Position numbers and translations under genes: made by a program. A DNA stretch of 64,000 nucleotides from positions 3,698,001 to 3,762,000 of the forward strand of contig NZ_WOXS01000002.1 of NCBI RefSeq assembly GCF_009852415.1. Direction: 5' to 3'. Position 1 is the stretch's first letter. Every line of letters begins with the position of its first letter. Shown here piece after piece: positions 6,996-15,386 of this stretch. This DNA is from Streptomyces sp. Tu 3180 (GTDB lineage Bacteria; Actinomycetota; Actinomycetes; Streptomycetales; Streptomycetaceae). The notes under the pieces were generated by a model. It did not search any database, had not been told where the DNA came from, and saw only the letters and a program-made list of their open reading frames with translations.

Positions 6996-8489
6996 ATGAA
7001 GCGCGCCCACACATCCCGCACGTATGACCGCTTCGGAGGGGGCGTCGGCGCCAACCGCTCCGGTGGTCCGCGCCGTTCCGGGGGCTACGGAAACCGACAG
7101 GCCGGGCGGTCCGTCCAGGGCGAGTTCACGCCCCCGAAGACGATCACGCCCGCGTTGCCCGCCGCCGGGTCGTTCGCCGATCTCGCCATGCCCGCGCAAC
7201 TGCTGGCCACGCTCGGCCGCGAAGGCGTGACGTCGCCGTTCCCGATCCAGGCGGCCACCCTGCCGAACTCCCTGGCCGGGCGTGACGTGCTCGGCCGCGG
7301 CCGCACCGGGTCCGGCAAGACCCTCGCCTTCGGCCTCGCGCTGCTGGCCCGCACGGCGGGCCGGCGCGCCGAGCCCCGGCAGCCGCTCGCGCTCGTCCTC
7401 GTCCCCACCCGCGAGCTGGCCCAGCAGGTCACCGACGCGCTCACGCCGTACGCCCGCTCCGTGAGTCTGCGGCTGGCCACCGTCGTCGGCGGGATGTCCA
7501 TCGGCAGGCAGGCCGGCGCGCTGCGCGCCGGGGCCGAGGTGGTCGTCGCGACGCCCGGGCGGCTCAAGGACCTCGTCGACCGCGGGGACTGCCGGCTGGA
7601 CGAGGTCGGCATCACCGTCCTCGACGAGGCCGACCAGATGACCGACATGGGCTTCATGCCCCAGGTCACCGCCCTGCTCGACCAGGTGCGTCCCGACGGC
7701 CAGCGGATGCTCTTCTCGGCCACGCTCGACCGCAACGTCGACCGGCTGGTGCGCCGCTACCTGACGGATCCGGTGGTCCACTCCGTCGACCCGTCCGCGG
7801 GCGCGGTCACCACGATGGAGCACCACGTCCTGCATGTGCACGACGCGGACAAGCATCGGACGACGACCGAGATCGCGGCGCGGGACGGCCGAGTGATCAT
7901 GTTCCTGGACACCAAGCACGCGGTGGACAAGCTGACCAAGCACCTGCTGAGCAGCGGCGTCCGCGCCGCGGCCCTGCACGGCGGCAAGTCCCAGCCCCAG
8001 CGCACCCGCACCCTGGCCCAGTTCAAGGACGGGCAGGTGACGGTGCTGGTGGCGACGAACGTCGCGGCGCGGGGCATCCACGTCGACAACCTCGACCTGG
8101 TCGTCAACGTGGACCCGCCCAGCGATCACAAGGACTATCTGCACCGCGGCGGACGCACGGCCCGCGCCGGCGAGAGCGGCAGCGTCATCACCCTGGTGAC
8201 GCGCGACCAGCGCCGCGAGATGAGCCGGCTGATGGCGCAGGCGGGCATCACCCCGCGGATCACCCAGGTGCGGTCGGGCGACGCGGAGCTGAGCCGCATC
8301 ACGGGTGCCCAGGCCCCCTCGGGCGTTCCGGTCGTCATCGCCGCGCCGGTCGCGGAACGGCCCCGCGGCGCGTCTTCCTCGGCCCGGAGCCGTCGGGGCC
8401 GCCGGGGCCGGGCCGGACAGGGGCGGCCCGTCGGTGAGGCGGCGCGCCGCAGGGCGGAGCGGCGGCCCGGCCTCGGCTCGGCCGCCTAG
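6996..8489 (+). CDS. DEAD-box ATP-dependent RNA helicase
   Basis: About 497 residues. ATG 6996 is chosen because AAGGAAGG lies about eight bases upstream. All helicase motifs are visible in order: Q-motif region (FPIQAATLP), Walker A GRGRTGSGKT, Ia PTRELAQQV, TPGRL, DEAD in VLDEADQM, SAT, the C-domain ATNVAARGIHVDNLDLVVN, and VI as HRGGRTARAG. The N-terminus (MKRAHTSRTYDRF, Gly/Arg-rich) and the C-terminus (Arg/Gly-rich after residue about 450) are basic RNA-binding tails. It unwinds RNA using ATP and is probably cytoplasmic. Its position after a cold-shock gene suggests a role in RNA folding at low temperature. Confidence 0.96.
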   Translation: MKRAHTSRTYDRFGGGVGANRSGGPRRSGGYGNRQAGRSVQGEFTPPKTITPALPAAGSFADLAMPAQLLATLGREGVTSPFPIQAATLPNSLAGRDVLGRGRTGSGKTLAFGLALLARTAGRRAEPRQPLALVLVPTRELAQQVTDALTPYARSVSLRLATVVGGMSIGRQAGALRAGAEVVVATPGRLKDLVDRGDCRLDEVGITVLDEADQMTDMGFMPQVTALLDQVRPDGQRMLFSATLDRNVDRLVRRYLTDPVVHSVDPSAGAVTTMEHHVLHVHDADKHRTTTEIAARDGRVIMFLDTKHAVDKLTKHLLSSGVRAAALHGGKSQPQRTRTLAQFKDGQVTVLVATNVAARGIHVDNLDLVVNVDPPSDHKDYLHRGGRTARAGESGSVITLVTRDQRREMSRLMAQAGITPRITQVRSGDAELSRITGAQAPSGVPVVIAAPVAERPRGASSSARSRRGRRGRAGQGRPVGEAARRRAERRPGLGSAA

Positions 8490-8533
8490 AGCCGCTGTGA
8501 TCACAAGCCCGTCCCCGTCGGCAGGAGGCACCT

Positions 8534-8881
8534 ATGACGCCGGTCCAGATGCAGCACCTCGGAGGGGATCCCTCCCCCGAGGCCGTGGTCGACGACAGGG
8601 AGGCTTCCGGACCTCGGGTCTGTGACGACATGACGGTGGAGGTGGCTCTGTCCCTCATGGCCGGTGCCCGTGTCGATCACCTCGTCCTCTGCGACGGGGA
8701 CGACCGGAGCACGGGACTGATCACCCTGGCCCGGCTCACCGCTCTCCGCGACAGTCCCGCCTACACGGACCGGCTCCGTCTACGGGACGTCCTCGCCGGA
8801 CCGTTCACCGCGCCCGGCGCTCGGCCCGGTGCCGTCGGGGAGCACGGCCGGACCCCGGGCGTCCTCCCCCTCGCCCGCTGA
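8534..8881 (+). CDS. CBS-domain protein (short)
   Basis: A 115-residue protein. RBS GGCAGGAGG lies directly before ATG 8534. The core reads RVCDDMTVEVALSLMAGARV, then DHLVLCDGDDRSTGLITLA and LRDVLAGPF, the helix-strand pattern of CBS domains that bind adenosyl nucleotides. There is room for about one CBS motif and a half, so it probably works as a dimer. It lies between the helicase and an SCO5918-like small gene, and is probably part of the same cold-response cluster. What it senses is unknown. Confidence 0.75.
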   Translation: MTPVQMQHLGGDPSPEAVVDDREASGPRVCDDMTVEVALSLMAGARVDHLVLCDGDDRSTGLITLARLTALRDSPAYTDRLRLRDVLAGPFTAPGARPGAVGEHGRTPGVLPLAR

Positions 8882-8928
8882 TCCACCTGGCCTGACCGGC
8901 CCGTTCTCCTTCTCCTCCGTGAGGCGTC

Positions 8929-9108
8929 ATGCGCTGTGTCACCGCCCGACGGGAACGCCGTGACCTCACCGGCGGCGAAGCCGTCCGGACCGTGGTCCGC
9001 CTCGGCTTCATCCGTCATGAGCATCCCGAGGCCGCGTCGGCGGGTGTCCCCGCTCCGCTCCGGACCGCGCCGGTACCGCTCGGGGGCACCGCCTGCCCGG
9101 AGGTGTGA
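8929..9108 (+). CDS. SCO5918-family protein, internally shortened (59 aa)
   Basis: A short frame with GTGAGG placed before ATG 8929. It reads MRCVTARRERRDLTGGE, then AVRTVVRLGFIRHEHPEAA. From memory, full-length SCO5918-family proteins are about 100 residues, begin MRCVIARFPFDL, and continue after about 40 residues with ITRQDRRDFSAGEV.RA.TRLGFT. Here the first four residues join directly to the second segment, as if about 40 codons had been deleted in frame. In Streptomyces this family sits beside the same helicase and cold-shock genes, which supports the assignment. The product may be inactive. Confidence 0.6.
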   Translation: MRCVTARRERRDLTGGEAVRTVVRLGFIRHEHPEAASAGVPAPLRTAPVPLGGTACPEV

Positions 9109-9539
9109 GGACGAGCGGAAAACCGCCACCCGAGATCCGGTGAGGGCCCTGCCGACGCGCGTCGGCAGGGCCCTCACCGTCGTGTCGTCGCCTCGCGGTC
9201 TTGCCGTCCGTGCGAAGGGTCCTGGCCGAGCCGAGGGGCGAAGCAGCGTCCCACCGCCCGCGGCGGCCGAGACGGACGCAGCCCTTCAGGACCGCCGGCA
9301 CACCTGCCCCCGCACACGCGTCGGTCCGTTCGGCGCCGCCCCGGGCGTGAGGCGGCTGCCGGGGCGACGACCGTCCGACCACGCTCCGAGGGGCCGGGCC
9401 ACGCTGTCGCCGCACGACGACTTGTCCCACCTGTTACCGCAGGCCACAGCGTATCTACGGCTCCCGGACGCCAAAATCTACTTTTGTCAGAGTAGACATT
9501 GGCTCCTGGTGTGGTTAGTCTTTTTCTCGTTGACACGGT
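9109..9539. other. Gene-free stretch before the MerR-gene leader
   Basis: No credible gene. It begins with a perfect 42-bp palindrome (9138-9179). The last 90 bases (about 9460-9540) are clearly less GC-rich than the surroundings and contain TTGACA at 9530-9535, a candidate -35 element for the leader that follows. No good -10 match is seen at 17-18 bases. Confidence 0.5.
9138..9179. terminator. Perfect 42-bp palindrome, probable terminator
   Basis: Two 21-base arms are exactly complementary with no spacer (centre at GACGC/GCGTC, 9158/9159). It begins 30 bases after the stop of the SCO5918-like gene, where a terminator for the cold-shock cluster is expected. As RNA it would form a stem of about 19 base pairs with a minimal loop. 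Confidence 0.7.
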
Positions 9540-9999
9540 CAAGTGAGACCCGGCAGACACGAACTGGCGGGTAGTAGTACGTGAGTTCGCAGGTCAGTGC
9601 GGCTCTGGAGCTCCGAAGCCGAGGTGTTCGCAGAACGGTGACGGGGCTGAGAGCCGCACTGGGCGGCCCGCAGGTCGAGGGGCTGCCGACAGCATCACCG
9701 ACGCAGTACCGCAGTACCCGTTCACCAAGTGGTCGGTTCAGAGGAAGGACGGAGGAGAGCAGACGCCATCAGGATCGCCCGGCCCGAGCAGCTCTCGGTC
9801 CGGGTACCGCAAGACCCCGGAATGGATGGTGGTCCCCGGTCACGCAGCCGCGATCCCCGCACCCCTCCCCTCGCCGGGCCGGGTAGCGGAAACAGAAGGT
9901 CGGCACAGCATGAGGGCCGACAGATGGTGTTGAATTCCCTTCGGGGCCCTGGTGCCGTACGGCATCAGGGCCCCTCAACGCGTTGCACGACGAGGTGAC
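9540..9999 (+). ncRNA. Long structured 5' leader of the MerR-like gene (candidate cis-regulatory RNA)
   Basis: About 450 bases between a TTGACA element (9530) and the start codon at 10000, with no reading frame. AGTGCGGCTCT (9596-9606) pairs exactly with AGAGCCGCACT (9650-9660), enclosing smaller palindromes (GGAGCTCC, GTTC/GAAC). A second strong hairpin, GGGGCCCTGGTGCC (9943-9956) with GGCATCAGGGCCCC (9961-9974), ends 25 bases before the start codon, between leader and ribosome site. The layout (aptamer-like domain, then terminator-like stem) resembles attenuation leaders. Whether it is transcribed is not shown. Confidence 0.5.
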
Positions 10000-10350
10000 A
10001 TGGCAGCAGATACTCCACTCAGTGATCGTCTGGACGACGACGACTACCCCGCGTACACCATGGGCCGGGCCGCCGAAATGCTCGGCACCACCCCTGCCTT
10101 CCTCCGGGCCATCGGCGAGGCTCGTCTGATCACTCCGCTGCGCTCGGAGGGCGGACACCGCCGGTACTCCCGCTACCAACTGCGGATCGCCGCTCGCGCC
10201 CGCGAGCTCGTCGACAGGGGAACCCCGATCGAGGCCGCTTGTCGCATCGTCATCCTCGAGGACCAGCTCGAGGAAGCTCAGCGCATCAACGCCGAGTACC
10301 GCCGCGCCGCGAACGAAGCGTTTGACCGTTCCAGCCCCGGTTCGAGCTGA
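10000..10350 (+). CDS. MerR-family transcriptional regulator (HspR-like length)
   Basis: A 116-residue protein. ATG 10000 follows GAGGTGA. The DNA-binding part reads YTMGRAAEMLGTTPAFLRA, then LITPLRSEGGHRRYSRYQL, the winged helix-turn-helix of MerR proteins with the diagnostic GGHRRY. After residue about 75 a single coiled-coil helix (ILEDQLEEAQRINAEYRRAA) would form the dimer. There is no effector-binding domain and no conserved cysteine set, so it is not a classic metal or redox sensor. It is monocistronic with an exceptional leader upstream. Target genes are unknown. Confidence 0.88.
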   Translation: MAADTPLSDRLDDDDYPAYTMGRAAEMLGTTPAFLRAIGEARLITPLRSEGGHRRYSRYQLRIAARARELVDRGTPIEAACRIVILEDQLEEAQRINAEYRRAANEAFDRSSPGSS

Positions 10351-10876
10351 TCACGTGGGCGCGGGCGGGTCGGCTCGAGCGCGTACGACTCCGGGGTGCG
10401 CATGAGTGAGGACGCACACGGTCGACCCGTCCGTCCCGGCGAGTGAACAGTCCGCTCCGCCGCAGGTGAGAACGCCCCCGACCCTCACCGGACCCCCGGA
10501 CGAACATGCGGGAAGCGCGCCGGGGCACCTCCTCACGAGTTCGGATCCCGCACGGCGTCGGGGGCTCCGTGATCCTTCTTGGGCGCATGCACCCTCACCG
10601 TCGCGGAACCACGGTGAAGACGGCCGAGTCCGGAAGTGGCGCGGGCCGTGCGTTCGCCCGGTTCGGCGCTCGCACCACCCGCGAACCGCCCGCGCATGAC
10701 CGCGGCTTCCCGAGCCGAGAGTCCGACCGCTCAGTAGGGCCGCGGAATCAGCCGTGGGCTTGAGGTGTGTGCCGCAGCCTGAACATGCCTCACCGGCGCC
10801 CGTCGGATCACCGGACGCGCCTCCGGGATACGCTCCCGGTCCTGGCACGGCTTGGACACCTGGCTCCGGAGGAATC
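10351..10876. other. Gene-free stretch of about 525 bases
   Basis: No convincing gene on either strand. It holds copy B of the dispersed repeat (10602-10717). The final 150 bases precede the lipoprotein gene and would contain its promoter, which I cannot pinpoint. Confidence 0.5.
10602..10717. repeat. Dispersed 116-bp repeat, copy B
   Basis: The gap-free match to 4473-4588, in the same orientation and about 6.1 kb apart. Only one difference occurs in the last 87 bases (a C for a T near the end). The divergent 14-base window (10617-10630) sits between two conserved blocks, as would a loop or spacer. Confidence 0.9.
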
Positions 10877-11782
10877 ATGGGGATTTCAGCGCGTGGTTCC
10901 GTACCGCGCGGAGCGACGAGCGCGGCCTTCGCCGCCGTCCTGCTCGCTGGGGGAACGGTTGCCTGCGGCGAAGGCCCCGTGAGTGATTCCGCGAAGGAGG
11001 GCCGGCCCGAGGTGACCCCCGCGGCGGCCGTGGCGAAGGCCGCGAGGAACTCCGAGGACATCGCATCGCTCCGTTATCGGATCACCGGGACCGTGCCGGA
11101 GAGGGGCCGTTTGGAGGCTGAGGCCTCCATGCGCACGGAACCGCCGGCCATGAGCATGCAGATGACCACGGCCGGCCAGGGCGAGGACGGCCGCCTGGAG
11201 ATCCGGTTCGTCGACGAGGTGATGTACGTCGGCGGGAGTGCGGTCGCCCCCGAGAAGTTGGACGGCAGGAGTTGGTACCGAGCCGATCCGGCCGTCTGGG
11301 GCCGTGGCGCGGTGGACAACGACTCCCACGGCGTGCTGCCCAGCCAGCTCGAAGGGAACCCAGCCGTACAGTCCACGCTTCTGACCGGCTCCAAGGACCT
11401 GCGGAAAAAGGGGACGGAGACGATCGACGGCACCAGAACCACTCACTACAGGGGAACGGTCACCAGTAGCGGCTTGCGCGCCGCCCGCGGCGCCGCCGCC
11501 GACCAGGCGACTCAGGAGCGCCGGATCGAGAGCCTTGATCAGTTCATCGCGCTGCACATCGACGACACGCTCACCATGGATCTGTGGATCGACGACGACA
11601 ACCACACCAAGCGGTTCCGCATGCGGGGGGACGCATACGACGCCCGGGGCGGCGCAGGGGGCGAGCCACTCGACTTGACCATCACCTTCCTCGACGTCAA
11701 CCAGCCGGTGACCATCGCGGCCCCACCGTCCGAAGACACCGCTGACATCGCCGCACCGGCGGACGAGGCACCGGCAGGTTGA
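10877..11782 (+). CDS. Putative lipoprotein, LppX/LprAFG-like
   Basis: About 301 residues. ATG 10877 is preceded by GGAGGAAT. The N-terminus is a basic start, a hydrophobic core (AAFAAVLLAGG) and a lipobox-like TVAC, with the Cys followed by a flexible linker. The mature domain has alternating strands (LRYRITGTVPERGRLEAE, then LEIRFVDEVMYVGG) and a late DLTITFLDVNQPVTIAAP end. That is the layout of the LolA-like, lipid-carrying LppX/LprAFG fold common in actinomycetes. It probably sits on the outer face of the membrane. The ligand is unknown. Family assignment rests on layout, not on a search. Confidence 0.75.
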   Translation: MGISARGSVPRGATSAAFAAVLLAGGTVACGEGPVSDSAKEGRPEVTPAAAVAKAARNSEDIASLRYRITGTVPERGRLEAEASMRTEPPAMSMQMTTAGQGEDGRLEIRFVDEVMYVGGSAVAPEKLDGRSWYRADPAVWGRGAVDNDSHGVLPSQLEGNPAVQSTLLTGSKDLRKKGTETIDGTRTTHYRGTVTSSGLRAARGAAADQATQERRIESLDQFIALHIDDTLTMDLWIDDDNHTKRFRMRGDAYDARGGAGGEPLDLTITFLDVNQPVTIAAPPSEDTADIAAPADEAPAG

Positions 11783-11848
11783 GCAACACCCGGGAAACGG
11801 ACGAGGAAGGCTCGTGCCAGGCACGGCGGGAACGGTCGGGCAGGCCCT

Positions 11849-12397
11849 TCAATCCCAGCGGCTCGGATCGTGGACGGCCCGGGTCCACCGGGCCTCGAAC
11901 TCTTCCCGGCCGATCACGAACGGCACCCACTCCGGGTCGTAGCGGTCCACCCACGGCGGGTTGAAGGGCCAGTCCTCCGGGGTGCTCCGGTAGGCCGTTC
12001 CGTCCTCGGTCAGTTCGACCTGGCGGAGCCGACGACCATCGGGACCGACCTCCACCAGGTAGACCACCGGATCGTCGTCCTCGTCCCAACGGCGGCTCAG
12101 GTACAGCAGGTCCCGTCCGGCCAAGGCGCCGAACCCCGGCATGCCGCGCTGGGCGTCCCTTTTGGCCCGGGCCTCGGCCAAGCCGGGCGGTGCGGTCGGT
12201 CCGTCGACGTCGGCCTCGTCGAGGCCCCATGTCTCGGCCTCCGCGCGGGTGGCCTCGGTGTGCACGACCTCCACGTCGGCGAAGGTCTCCAGCACCTCCT
12301 GCTCGGACCGGGCGTGGACCCACCACCAGGCGCCGCCCATGCCGTAGTCGTGCAGGACCAGAAAGCGTGTCTTCGATGCAGCGTCGGAAGGGGTCAC
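11849..12397 (-). CDS. Conserved hypothetical protein (182 aa)
   Basis: GTG start at 12397. The product opens with KTRFLVLHDYGMGGAWWWVHA, then EVLETFADVEVVH. It has a central LLYLSRRWDEDDDPVVYLVEVGPDGR strand pair and ends FVIGREEFEARWTRA. It is cytoplasmic, acidic and Trp-rich. Proteins of this type are frequent singletons in Streptomyces and often occur near immunity-protein-like genes, but I cannot assign a function. It converges on the lipoprotein gene with a 66-base gap. Confidence 0.75.
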   Translation of the reverse strand: MTPSDAASKTRFLVLHDYGMGGAWWWVHARSEQEVLETFADVEVVHTEATRAEAETWGLDEADVDGPTAPPGLAEARAKRDAQRGMPGFGALAGRDLLYLSRRWDEDDDPVVYLVEVGPDGRRLRQVELTEDGTAYRSTPEDWPFNPPWVDRYDPEWVPFVIGREEFEARWTRAVHDPSRWD

Positions 12398-13052
12398 CCA
12401 CGCACTCTAGGAGCTTGTCTCCTGTTCGGGACGAGGCCGGGCAGGGGGACACCCGTGCGGCCTCCCGCTGCCCGGACCCGATCACCGGTCGGAACCGGAG
12501 GCGATCGCTCAGCCGCGGGTCACCGGTGCCTGTAGTCCCGTCACCCGGTCGTCGCGGTTCTCGGGACGCTCCAGGTCGATCTCGCGGGGTGTCCGGTCGA
12601 CCGGTAGCCGTGGGCGTCGATCCAGCGGGCCGGGAGCTGGGCGGCACGGTGTCCACCGCGCCTCGGTGCACGACGGTCGCCGCCCGGTCGGGGGACGGCA
12701 GGGACGTCCTTGACGACGGCAGTGCCGGCTGCTGGAGCGTCTACGGCGATCCTCACGAGGCTCTGCGCGGCCTGCGGCCCCGAAGACCCCCGCTCCGGGG
12801 CGGCACGGCAGACCCCGTCCCGGTCTCCGTCTCCTTCAGCCCCGCTCACGGCCGTTCGGACCACGGACGTCACGACGTCGCACACCCCTGCGTTTCATGA
12901 CCATGCGCAAGATCACTCTTACGTACCGTTACACCGTCGCACGCTGCGGGGAGACCCACATCACAGTGGCCCACCACGAAACCCCACCGATCGCTGCACG
13001 GGCTTCCCGGCAGGAGCAGCGACCGGCGGACGGGCACCCAGGAGGTACTGCC
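12398..13052. other. Intergenic stretch with a gene remnant
   Basis: About 650 bases without an intact gene. The leftward strand at 12509-12790 retains a frameshifted effector-domain fragment. The remainder up to 13052 shows no recognisable coding signal except the ribosome site and promoter region of the small membrane protein. Confidence 0.5.
12509..12790 (-). pseudogene. Frameshifted C-terminus of a GyrI-like/MerR effector-binding domain protein
   Basis: Three reading frames join into one recognisable domain end. Frame one reads LPSPDRAATVVHRGAVDTV. Frame two reads ARWIDAHGYRSTGHP. Frame three reads REIDLERPENRDDRVTGLQ and ends with a stop at 12509. The order (AtvvHrG, then WI..hGY, then pREi.LE.P, then LQ.PV) is that of the effector-binding domain of MerR-type activators. 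At least two single-base frameshifts are needed. The second is explained by one missing C in the CCCC run before CGCGAG. No DNA-binding domain is found upstream. Confidence 0.6.
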
Positions 13053-13265
13053 ATGAGTATGACCTCGAAGAACCCGCTTTCTATCCCCCGACCGCGAGAC
13101 TGGGCTGCCGTCCTCGTCGTCATCGTGGTCGTCTACGCCCCCATGGCGCAGATCCAGGACGTTCTGACCAACCTGATCGCGCTGTCGGCGGTCCTGGTCT
13201 GCGGCTCCGCGGTGAACGCGCTGTCGGCCCGACGGCCGCAGACGACCGCGGTGACCGCCGACTAG
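13053..13265 (+). CDS. Small two-helix membrane protein (70 aa)
   Basis: ATG 13053 follows a clear GGAGG. After a short polar start, residues about 17-34 (WAAVLVVIVVVYAPMAQ) and 37-57 (LTNLIALSAVLVCGSAV) form two membrane segments, with a short polar C-terminus. No family is recognised. It stands alone in a gene-poor region, so its role is open. Composition and ribosome site make it a credible gene. Confidence 0.6.
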   Translation: MSMTSKNPLSIPRPRDWAAVLVVIVVVYAPMAQIQDVLTNLIALSAVLVCGSAVNALSARRPQTTAVTAD

Positions 13266-14053
13266 GGCCGACGACGCCCTCTCCACCGGCCTTTCCTCCC
13301 CAGGAAGGCCGGGAGAGAACCGCCCCCGCTCCCCGCGTGCCCGATCCGGCGGGAACGGACGGGGAACGACGGGGAACACCGGCCAACGACTCGAACCAGT
13401 CCGGATCGGCGTCTCGCCCGTCGGATCCGGCCCAGCGGGAACCCGGTGAGCCGGAAGGCTGAGGTCCTCCGGTCCCGCCGGCTCCACCCGAGCTCCCCGC
13501 CGAAACAGGTCACTCTGTTGTGATCCGGCCGATCGCGTGCCGCTCGGGTGTTCAGGCGGCAGGCAGGCGATCGTCGTGCGACGCCGGGCGACCGGCGGCA
13601 TCCGCGTTCCTCGGTCCGGACGGCCCCGTCCGGTCCGAGCACCGGTGACCGCCGGCCGGGAGGTGAGGACAGGCGCTGCTCCATGGAGCGTCGTTCCCGG
13701 GGAGGACCCAGGGACGATTCGGCCGGTGGAGCACGGCCGCGGCGTCCTTGGTGCGCCCGAGCCGCATGAGGTGCGCGGCGAGGGTCCTGCGGTCGACCGC
13801 GATGTCCGGGTCCAGGACGGCGACGGCGTCCTGCGGCTGTCCGGCGCCGGAGACCGGCACCGCGACGGCGCTCGCGGAGGCGTTCACCCGCCGGAACCGA
13901 AGCCGATGTCCGCCACGACTCCGGCACCGGCCCGCCGGATCGGCCCGGCCCGCTGAACCCCAGGCCGCCTCGACCGTCCTCGAACGGGGCGACCGTCCGG
14001 TCACCGGAAAAAACAGGTCGAGACGTCCTGCCGCCCTCACCGATCATGCACGC
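13266..14053. other. Gene-free stretch of about 790 bases
   Basis: I see no gene with a start site and family support. Frames on both strands are open but have the Arg/Gly/Pro-rich make-up of shadows. One leftward stretch near 13730-13860 has a faint helical-repeat look, but it is too weak to call. Confidence 0.45.
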
Positions 14054-14566
14054 ATGCCCCTGACGGAAACCCTCGCTCGAGTCGACGCGGATCTGGCCGC
14101 CGGCCGCATACCTCTGGCGCGCCTGCGCCTGCGCGGACTGGTCTCCTCCTTCCCCGACGACCTGACGGTCCGGCGCCGCCTGGCCGAGGTGTACCGGCTG
14201 TACGGCGAGCCCGCGGAAGCCGGCCGCTGGATGTACCTCGAAGAGGACCGGGACGCGGACGAGACCGCCGCCTTCGAGGCGAGGTACCGGACTCCCCGGC
14301 AGCGCATGCGGGCACTGGCATGGCGCGGTCCTGAGCCCCTCGCCCGCTCCGCGTTCGCCGCGGAGCAACTGGCAGCGGTGCGGACCGCCTGCTCCGAAGC
14401 GCTGGGGCGGCCGGTCGACTGGGACACGGTGCTTTCCGCTCCGGACGACGAGCCGGACGGCGGGGAGGGGACGTTCACCGGCTTCCTGGCCGGAGCCGGA
14501 TGCCTGGTGGTGGCCCTGGCCATGCTCGGGATCTGGGTGAACGGGCTCATCGCCCTCTTCGACTGA
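14054..14566 (+). CDS. DUF6584-family protein
   Basis: A 170-residue protein. The start MPLTETLARVDADLAAGRIP, then LARLRLRGLVSSFPDDLTVR and AEVYRLYGEPAEAGRWMYL, is the hallmark of this actinobacterial family. The first 80 residues look like a short TPR-type helical repeat (load, age and position of units). The last about 25 residues (FLAGAGCLVVALAMLGIWVNGLIALF) form one membrane anchor. The role is unknown. The start is ATG 14054, with no strong ribosome site visible. Confidence 0.8.
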   Translation: MPLTETLARVDADLAAGRIPLARLRLRGLVSSFPDDLTVRRRLAEVYRLYGEPAEAGRWMYLEEDRDADETAAFEARYRTPRQRMRALAWRGPEPLARSAFAAEQLAAVRTACSEALGRPVDWDTVLSAPDDEPDGGEGTFTGFLAGAGCLVVALAMLGIWVNGLIALFD

Positions 14567-14659
14567 GTCGTCCGTTCGAGGGCGGCCCGTCCCGGCCCGC
14601 CCCGGTGATGGTGGCGGGTCGGGGCCAGGGGCCCTCGTGGGTGTCCCGGTGCCCGGTTC

Positions 14660-14773
14660 TCACCCGAGGGCCTCGTAAGCAGCCGGCGGGTGGGCCGGTT
14701 CGGGGTGTTCCACCGTGCAGCGGTCGCCGTGGAGCGTCAGCACCGCCCAGTGCCAGGCCTCGTCGTGTCCCAC
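14660..14773 (-). CDS. Possible 37-residue protein downstream of the membrane protein gene
   Basis: Starting at GTG 14773, eight bases after the stop of the leftward membrane protein gene, the frame reads VGHDEAWHWAVLTLHGD, then CTVEHPEPAHPPAAYEALG. This ordinary amino-acid mix stands out from shadow frames. It could be a translationally coupled microprotein or the end of a broken gene. There is no family match and only a weak ribosome site. Confidence 0.3.
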   Translation of the reverse strand: MGHDEAWHWAVLTLHGDRCTVEHPEPAHPPAAYEALG

Positions 14774-14780
14774 CGCTGCT

Positions 14781-15182
14781 TCACGGCGACAGCCGCCCGG
14801 ACCGGGGCATGGAGGCGATCACGGCGGAGACGGCGGCGGTCACGACGAGGCTGCCCACCATGACCGTCCCCACGCCGATGACGAACAGGCCGCTGGCGTC
14901 GTCCGACCAGTCGTGGAAGGCGGCAGCGGTCAGGCCCGCCGTGGTGCCGAGGACGGCGCCCGTGACGTGGTGCCGGGATGCCGCCCAGTACACCGGGAGC
15001 AGCAGGGTCAGCACCAGTCCGATCACCTGCCACGCCTCGTACGGGCCGCTCGTCGAGCCGTCGGGGTGCAGGTCACGGTGCTGGTCCCAGCCGAGCCAGG
15101 CGGCCCACATCACCGGTGCCGCCACAGCCGGGGCGAGGGCCGGCAACAGCCGGGGAACGGGTTTCGTCGGTCCTTGGCGCAT
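14781..15182 (-). CDS. Small integral membrane protein (133 aa)
   Basis: ATG 15182 is chosen because the in-frame sequence before it is charged and unlike a leader. Four hydrophobic segments are visible: LLPALAPAVAAPVMWAAW, VIGLVLTLLLPVYWAA, VTGAVLGTTAGLTAAAF and GTVMVGSLVVTAAVSAV. They are joined by short loops with a HxDG stretch outside. There is no recognised family. It may form a unit with the microprotein frame at 14660. Confidence 0.65.
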   Translation of the reverse strand: MRQGPTKPVPRLLPALAPAVAAPVMWAAWLGWDQHRDLHPDGSTSGPYEAWQVIGLVLTLLLPVYWAASRHHVTGAVLGTTAGLTAAAFHDWSDDASGLFVIGVGTVMVGSLVVTAAVSAVIASMPRSGRLSP

Positions 15183-15386
15183 GGCTCGAGCGTCCCGCCC
15201 GGCGCCGTCGCCGGGCAGGGCGCACGTACTCGGATCCACCTGAGTACGTGAGCCGGGGGCCGCCGGCCGGGAAGCCCGGGGGCGGCGCTCCGGTCCGGCC
15301 GGAACCGCCGGTCCCGTGTCGCCGGTCCCGGTGCTCGTCCGTGCGGTGGTGCGACGGTCCGGACCCCGGCGGCCGTCGAGGATGAT

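Noticed and set aside
13552..14040. A minus-strand frame with a faint TPR-like stretch
   Set aside because: Only about 25 residues look helical-repeat-like, the rest is shadow composition, and no ribosome site was found.
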